Shown piece after piece: positions 12,797 through 17,343 of a stretch of 17,343 bases of DNA; positions within the stretch are counted from its first letter, which is position 1, and the number at the start of each line of letters is the position of its first letter. Where the stretch lies: assembly GCA_024404065.1 (NCBI GenBank), contig JAKSQR010000018.1, positions 1 through 17,343 of the forward strand, written 5' to 3'. The position numbers and the translations under genes were made by a program. The stretch comes from Clostridia bacterium (lineage in GTDB: Bacteria > Bacillota > Clostridia > Oscillospirales > Acutalibacteraceae). Below the pieces are notes generated by a model, which saw nothing but the letters and a program-made list of their open reading frames with translations, was not told the DNA's origin and searched no databases.

Positions 12797-15739
12797 GTGG
12801 CAAACACTTCAAATAAAAAATCCAATCAGAGCAAGGGCAAAAATCCTGCCCCCAAAAAGCAGGCTGCAAATCAGTCTGCCAAGGGCAGAAATACAGCTTC
12901 TGCAGATATACGACTTGACAGGCAAAAGACTGCAATTGTGCTTGCAGCCTTCGGCATACTTGCTGCCTGCATAGTTCTTTTTGAGGGCGAAAGCGGATGG
13001 ACAGTTTTACATAATTTTGTTTCAAGATTATTTGGCTACTGCGAATATCTGCTTCCCATCACCATACTATATATTGCGGTTGTGTGCGCACTTGATAAGC
13101 CCAATATGTCCCTTACTGCAAAGGTTATAAGTACAGTTGCGCTTAACCTTTTTGCCTGCTCATCATTTCATATAATCGGCAGCGAAACTGAGTATCTCAA
13201 TACCGTTTCTTTAGGTGAGCAGATAAAAGATATATGGCTTGCAAACGGCACTAAGGGCGGCATTACCGGTGCAATTATCGGCGGTATAATCTGCAAGATT
13301 ATCGGTAAAACAGGTGCTACAATTATCACCATTATTCTGCTTCTTGTATTCCTGCTTCTTGTTACAGGCTTAACTCTGCCTGTAATTTACTCATACATTA
13401 AGCGACCTGTCAAAAAAATCGGTCAGGTTACAAACGATAAGTTTGAGGAGAATGCCCGCCGCAGAGAAGAACTGAGAGAACAGCAGCAGAGAGAGGAAGA
13501 GGAGAGGGAGAGAAAGAAAAATGCTCTGCCTCCAACTGTAGATGTTAACGCTCCTTCAGGTAAAAAGGTAGATAATCTTATTCCTAAGGATCCATCAAAG
13601 AAAGCACCAGACCCTGTTGTAGGTATACCTGTAACTCCCGTTGCACCTGTAGTTCCTATAACTCCTGCTGTTACTGATACAGAAGCAAATGTTGAAGAAG
13701 CTAAAAAAGAGGAGAAGCCTGCTAAAAAATTACGTAAAAAGACTCCTCCTGAGGCTCCTAAAGCAGAAGAGCCTGAGAAGCCTGATGAAAATAAATTCGT
13801 TCCCCCTGCAGATGATGATAAGCCTAAGGGTAATTATACATTCCCCTCCATTGAGTGCCTTGAAAAGCGTGTGAACGGCAGTGCAATCAATAGTCAGGAG
13901 GAAATGACTAAAGGCGCACAAATGCTCATTGAAACTCTTCAGAGCTTCAAGATTAACGCAACTGTTACAAATATCTGCAGAGGTCCCTCTGTTACAAGAT
14001 ATGAGCTTATGCCAGAGGCAGGCGTGCGTATCAGCAAAATCACAACCCTTGCAGATGATATTGCGCTTCGTCTTGCTGCACAGAGCATAAGAATGGAGGC
14101 ACCTATTCCCGGTAAATCTGCCATAGGTATAGAGGTGCCTAACAGCTCCAAATCCATGGTATCTATGCGTGAGCTTGTAGATACAGACCAGTACAGAGCT
14201 GCCGCTCTTAAATCAAAGCTCAGCGTTGCTTTAGGTAAGGATATTACAGGTAATCTCATACTTGCTGACCTTGCAAAAATGCCTCACCTTCTTGTTGCAG
14301 GTACAACAGGCTCAGGTAAGTCAGTCTGCCTTAACTCCATGATTATCAGCATTCTTTATAATGCAAGTCCTGATGAGGTTAAGCTTCTTATGATTGACCC
14401 CAAACAGGTTGAGTTTACTGTTTATAATGGTATTGCTCACCTTGCAGTTCCAGTTGTTTCCAACCCACGCAAGGCTGCAGGTGCATTAAGCTGGGCAGTA
14501 AGCGAAATGGAAAAGAGATATGCTCAGTTTGCTGCAAATGGTGTAAGAGATATCAAGGGCTTCAATAAGCTTGCAGATAACAGAGAAGACCTTACAAAAA
14601 TGCACCATATTGTTATATTCATTGATGAGCTTTCTGACCTTATGATGGCGTCACCAAAAGAGGTTGAGGATAGCATCTGCCGTCTTGCTCAGATGGCACG
14701 TGCTGCAGGTATCCATCTTATTATTGCTACTCAAAGACCATCAGTTGATGTTATTACTGGTATAATCAAAGCAAATATTCCATCACGAATTGCTCTTTAT
14801 GTTTCATCTGGTACAGATTCCCGTACAATCATTGACCAGAATGGCGCAGAAAAGCTTCTTGGTAATGGTGATATGCTCTTCAGCCCCGTAGGCTCACCTA
14901 AGCCTACCCGTGTACAGGGTTGTTATATCTCTGATGAAGAGGTTGAGGCTGTTGTAAACCACATCAAGAGCCAGTCTACTGTTGAATATGATGACGATAT
15001 TATGAAGGAAATTGAAGCCAAGGCTGCCGCTGCTGACGGCGGTAAGAAGGGTACTGATGATGAGGATGCAAGTGACCTTGATCCTATGTTCAATCAGGCA
15101 GCTGAGGTTGTTATTATGGCAGGTCAGGCTTCAACTACAATGCTTCAGAAAAAGCTTAAATTAGGCTATGCAAGAGCCTCCAGAGTTATGGATGAGCTTG
15201 AGGAAAACGGCATTGTAGGTCCACCAGAGGGTGCAAAGCCACGTCAGGTGCTTCTCACTACTCAGGAGTGGTATGAGCGTCAGGCTCTCGCCTCAGGCAG
15301 TGCCTCAAATAACAAAGACGAGCAGATAGAATTTGATACTCTTGACAGTTACTCTGAGGAAGAGGAAACCTACGAGTATGACGAATACGAAGAGGACCTT
15401 GACGATGAGGAAGACGAAGAAGAGTACGAGGAAGAATACGAAGATGACGAGCCTGAGGAGATAGAGATAAACTTTATCCCTGAGGAAGTCACCGTAGAAC
15501 CCGAAGAAAAAGAAGATGAGGATTTTTCTGAGGCAGATGAGCCTGTTGAAATAGATATTTTTGACGAGCCTGTTGAGCCACAGGAAACCTATTATGAAAA
15601 GATAGAAGAGGATATTCCTCAGTACGAAGAAATTGATGATTTTGAGGAGTACGAAGAGGATAACCCCATCGATGTTGACTACATCTTTGAGGATGAGGAT
15701 GACGACGATGATGACGATATTGATACATACTTTAACTGA
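12797..15739 (+). CDS. ftsK: FtsK/SpoIIIE DNA translocase with long acidic C-terminal tail
   Basis: This membrane-anchored ATPase pumps chromosomal DNA through the division or sporulation septum. From GTG 12797 it is 980 residues. A basic N-terminus (1-40) is followed by membrane helices at about 45-63, 84-100, 107-128 and 174-198, with a glycine-rich hydrophobic stretch at 155-168. A charged, Pro-rich linker covers about 205-340. The motor has Walker A GTTGSGKS (502-509), Walker B IVIFIDELSD and the KLLGNGDML motif. The gamma winged-helix domain that reads polar DNA octamers is at about 760-830. FtsK proteins normally end there; this one adds an acidic tail of about 140 residues (841-980). 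The start was chosen from the AAAGGA site and promoter; ATG 12788 would add 3 residues. A single ygiQ gene follows after 6 nt. Confidence 0.95.
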   Translation: MANTSNKKSNQSKGKNPAPKKQAANQSAKGRNTASADIRLDRQKTAIVLAAFGILAACIVLFEGESGWTVLHNFVSRLFGYCEYLLPITILYIAVVCALDKPNMSLTAKVISTVALNLFACSSFHIIGSETEYLNTVSLGEQIKDIWLANGTKGGITGAIIGGIICKIIGKTGATIITIILLLVFLLLVTGLTLPVIYSYIKRPVKKIGQVTNDKFEENARRREELREQQQREEEERERKKNALPPTVDVNAPSGKKVDNLIPKDPSKKAPDPVVGIPVTPVAPVVPITPAVTDTEANVEEAKKEEKPAKKLRKKTPPEAPKAEEPEKPDENKFVPPADDDKPKGNYTFPSIECLEKRVNGSAINSQEEMTKGAQMLIETLQSFKINATVTNICRGPSVTRYELMPEAGVRISKITTLADDIALRLAAQSIRMEAPIPGKSAIGIEVPNSSKSMVSMRELVDTDQYRAAALKSKLSVALGKDITGNLILADLAKMPHLLVAGTTGSGKSVCLNSMIISILYNASPDEVKLLMIDPKQVEFTVYNGIAHLAVPVVSNPRKAAGALSWAVSEMEKRYAQFAANGVRDIKGFNKLADNREDLTKMHHIVIFIDELSDLMMASPKEVEDSICRLAQMARAAGIHLIIATQRPSVDVITGIIKANIPSRIALYVSSGTDSRTIIDQNGAEKLLGNGDMLFSPVGSPKPTRVQGCYISDEEVEAVVNHIKSQSTVEYDDDIMKEIEAKAAAADGGKKGTDDEDASDLDPMFNQAAEVVIMAGQASTTMLQKKLKLGYARASRVMDELEENGIVGPPEGAKPRQVLLTTQEWYERQALASGSASNNKDEQIEFDTLDSYSEEEETYEYDEYEEDLDDEEDEEEYEEEYEDDEPEEIEINFIPEEVTVEPEEKEDEDFSEADEPVEIDIFDEPVEPQETYYEKIEEDIPQYEEIDDFEEYEEDNPIDVDYIFEDEDDDDDDDIDTYFN
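15317..15736 (+). other. Acidic low-complexity tail coding region of FtsK
   Basis: These 140 codons encode 77 Asp/Glu and only 2 Lys, with recurrent Tyr and Phe, ending in a run of seven Asp and then IDTYFN. The coding strand is purine-rich (GAR/GAY codons). The region follows the gamma winged-helix domain and is predicted by composition to be disordered. No frameshift is needed to reach it: motor, gamma domain and tail are one continuous frame. Confidence 0.85.
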
Positions 15740-15745
15740 TAATTT

Positions 15746-17343
15746 ATGAGCTTTTTACCCGTTACAAAACAGGATATGCTCCAGAGAGGATGGGACGAGG
15801 TAGACATCGTTTATGTTAGTGGCGATGCCTATGTTGACCACCCTGCTTTTGGTGCGGCTATTATCACAAGAGTGCTTGAAAAAGCTGGCTTTAAGGTAGC
15901 AGTCCTTGCTCAGCCAGACTGGAATAATTCAGAGGATTTCAAGCGCTTTGGTAAGCCACGCCTTGGCTTTTTTGTAAGCAGCGGTAATATAGACTCTATG
16001 GTTGCCCACTACACAGTAGCCAAAAAACACCGCTCCACAGATTATTATTCACCCGGTGGCAAAATGGGTTTAAGACCAGACAGAGCAGTTATAGTTTACT
16101 GCAATAAAATCCGCCAGATTTATGGCAAAATTCCCATTGTTATAGGTGGTCTTGAGGCATCATTGCGCCGCTTTGCCCATTACGACTATTGGGACGATAA
16201 AATAAGAAGGTCCATACTGTTTGATTCGCAGGCAGATTTGATTTCCTTTGGTATGGGCGAAAAATCCACAGTTGAAATTGCACAGCGCCTTGCAGCAGGT
16301 GAAGATATTTCCACTATGCGTGATATAAGAGGTACCTGCTATTGCTGTGATGTAAGAGAAACACCCTATATGGGTGCAGAGTGTCCCTCTTTTGAAAATG
16401 TAGTCAGCTCCAAAAAGGAGTATGCAGTTTCCTGCCGTATTCAGCAGGATGAGCAGGATTTCTTCCGTGGCAAGGCAATTAAGCAGCGCCATGGCAATAA
16501 AATGCTTGTGCAGAATCCACCTGCAATGCCCTTAACTCAGGATGAGCTTGATGAGGTTTATTCCCTTCCTTATGAGCGTAATTATCATCCCATGTATGAG
16601 GCGGATGGGGGAGTGCCCGGCATTGAAGAGGTGCGTTTTTCCATCACTCACAACAGGGGCTGTTTCGGCGGCTGTAATTTCTGCTCCCTTGCTTTTCATC
16701 AGGGCAGATACGTAACCTGCCGCAGTAAAGAGTCCATTATTGAGGAAGCAAAAAGAATTACAGAAATGCCTGATTTCAAAGGCTATATTCACGATATAGG
16801 TGGTCCTACCGCCAATTTCAGAAGACCCTCCTGCGATGGTCAGGAAGAAAGAGGACTTTGCAAGGGCAAGCATTGCCTTGCACCTAAGCCTTGTCCCAGA
16901 CTTGTTTCCACCCACGAGGAATATCTTGATATTCTTCGCACAGTAAGAGAATTACCAAAAGTTAAAAAGGTATTTATCCGTTCAGGTATCAGGTACGATT
17001 ATCTGCTTCAGGATAAAGACGATACATTTATCAGAGAGCTTGTTAAATATCACGTAAGCGGTCAGCTTAAGGTTGCCCCTGAGCACTGCAGTGCAGTTGT
17101 GCTTGACTATATGGGTAAACCTCATATTGAAGCTTATGTTGAGTTTTCAAAGAAGTATTTTGCTCTCAGCGGAAAAGCAGGCAAAGAGCAGTATCTTGTG
17201 CCATATCTTATGTCTTCACACCCAGGCAGCACTATGAAAGAAGCTATCGAGCTTGCTTCATTCCTTAAAAAAATGGGCATAAGACCTGAGCAGGTGCAGG
17301 ATTTTTATCCCACTCCCGGCACAATATCCACCTGTATGTTTTA
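15746..17343 (+). CDS. ygiQ: YgiQ-family radical SAM protein, 3' end beyond the window
   Basis: The frame is open from ATG 15746 to the window edge: 532 complete codons without a stop. The family is recognised from the N-terminal FLPVTKQDML, GWDEVDIVYVSGDAYVDHPAFG, IGGLEASLRRFAHYDYW (UPF0313 domain), the radical SAM cluster Cys306, Cys310 and Cys313 (CFGGCNFC), HDIGGPTANF, and KVAPEHCS. A further cysteine group lies at 363, 372, 377 and 383. Family members run to about 600-700 residues, so roughly the last fifth is missing. The reaction is unknown to me. No Shine-Dalgarno site is seen before the ATG, which lies 6 nt after the ftsK stop, so translation is probably by reinitiation after ftsK. 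The start agrees with the conserved FLP opening of the family. Confidence 0.93.
   Translation, partial: MSFLPVTKQDMLQRGWDEVDIVYVSGDAYVDHPAFGAAIITRVLEKAGFKVAVLAQPDWNNSEDFKRFGKPRLGFFVSSGNIDSMVAHYTVAKKHRSTDYYSPGGKMGLRPDRAVIVYCNKIRQIYGKIPIVIGGLEASLRRFAHYDYWDDKIRRSILFDSQADLISFGMGEKSTVEIAQRLAAGEDISTMRDIRGTCYCCDVRETPYMGAECPSFENVVSSKKEYAVSCRIQQDEQDFFRGKAIKQRHGNKMLVQNPPAMPLTQDELDEVYSLPYERNYHPMYEADGGVPGIEEVRFSITHNRGCFGGCNFCSLAFHQGRYVTCRSKESIIEEAKRITEMPDFKGYIHDIGGPTANFRRPSCDGQEERGLCKGKHCLAPKPCPRLVSTHEEYLDILRTVRELPKVKKVFIRSGIRYDYLLQDKDDTFIRELVKYHVSGQLKVAPEHCSAVVLDYMGKPHIEAYVEFSKKYFALSGKAGKEQYLVPYLMSSHPGSTMKEAIELASFLKKMGIRPEQVQDFYPTPGTISTCMF

Noticed and set aside
15489..15728. Minus-strand frame of 79 codons opposite the FtsK tail
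   Set aside because: It is the complement of GAR/GAY codons, giving a His/Arg/Gln-rich shadow with no ribosome site of its own.
16160..16915. Minus-strand frames of 110 and 127 codons
   Set aside because: They lie wholly inside the ygiQ coding sequence, which has conserved motifs throughout, and show no family signature.
1..17343. CRISPR arrays, tRNA/rRNA genes, insertion sequences, phage or toxin-antitoxin genes, riboswitches
   Set aside because: No spaced direct repeats, tRNA-like cloverleaf, transposase motif or long structured leader was found; intergenic space is small and explained by promoters and one terminator.

Overview
The window looks like chromosomal DNA of a low-to-moderate-GC Gram-positive anaerobe of class Clostridia, probably near the Oscillospirales/Ruminococcus group. 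This is inferred from gene order and family content. Evidence includes def-fmt-zinc protease-rsmB-rlmN-phosphatase-PASTA kinase-rsgA, AAGGAGG-type ribosome binding sites, sigma-A-like promoters, and a redox operon with a DUF1667 gene. I see no phage, insertion sequence, CRISPR array, tRNA or rRNA, and every identified gene reads as intact except the two cut by the window edges.

Region 1 (1-8684, plus strand) is one dense housekeeping operon whose promoter lies upstream of the window. It holds the 3' end of priA, then def, fmt, a membrane zinc protease (YugP/Zn_peptidase_2), rsmB, rlmN, a PP2C phosphatase, a PASTA-domain Ser/Thr kinase, and rsgA. Gaps are 0-20 nt and three junctions overlap by ATGA (def/fmt, rlmN/phosphatase, kinase/rsgA). 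The genes link replication restart, N-formyl-methionine start and removal, rRNA methylation, cell-wall-sensing phosphorylation and 30S maturation. The operon ends at a hairpin terminator (about 8695-8722) shared with the convergent operon.

Region 2 (8742-11880, minus strand) is a three-gene redox operon with its own extended -10 promoter. It encodes a GlpA-like FAD dehydrogenase with a C-terminal BFD-type [2Fe-2S] domain, an NAD(P)/FAD oxidoreductase, and a small cysteine-rich DUF1667 protein. They probably form one complex oxidising glycerol-3-phosphate or a related 2-hydroxy substrate; the electron acceptor is not evident.

Region 3 (11920-12796) holds a sirtuin gene (minus) and a divergent promoter region separating it from ftsK (plus). 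The sirtuin promoter predicts an unusually short leader.

Region 4 (12797-17343, plus) holds ftsK/spoIIIE, followed 6 nt later by a YgiQ-family radical SAM gene that runs off the end. The FtsK carries an exceptional acidic C-terminal tail of about 140 residues (77 Asp/Glu, 2 Lys) after the DNA-reading gamma domain. This is the most unusual protein feature in the window. No clearly new multi-gene system is visible; the best leads are the FtsK tail and the DUF1667 redox operon.
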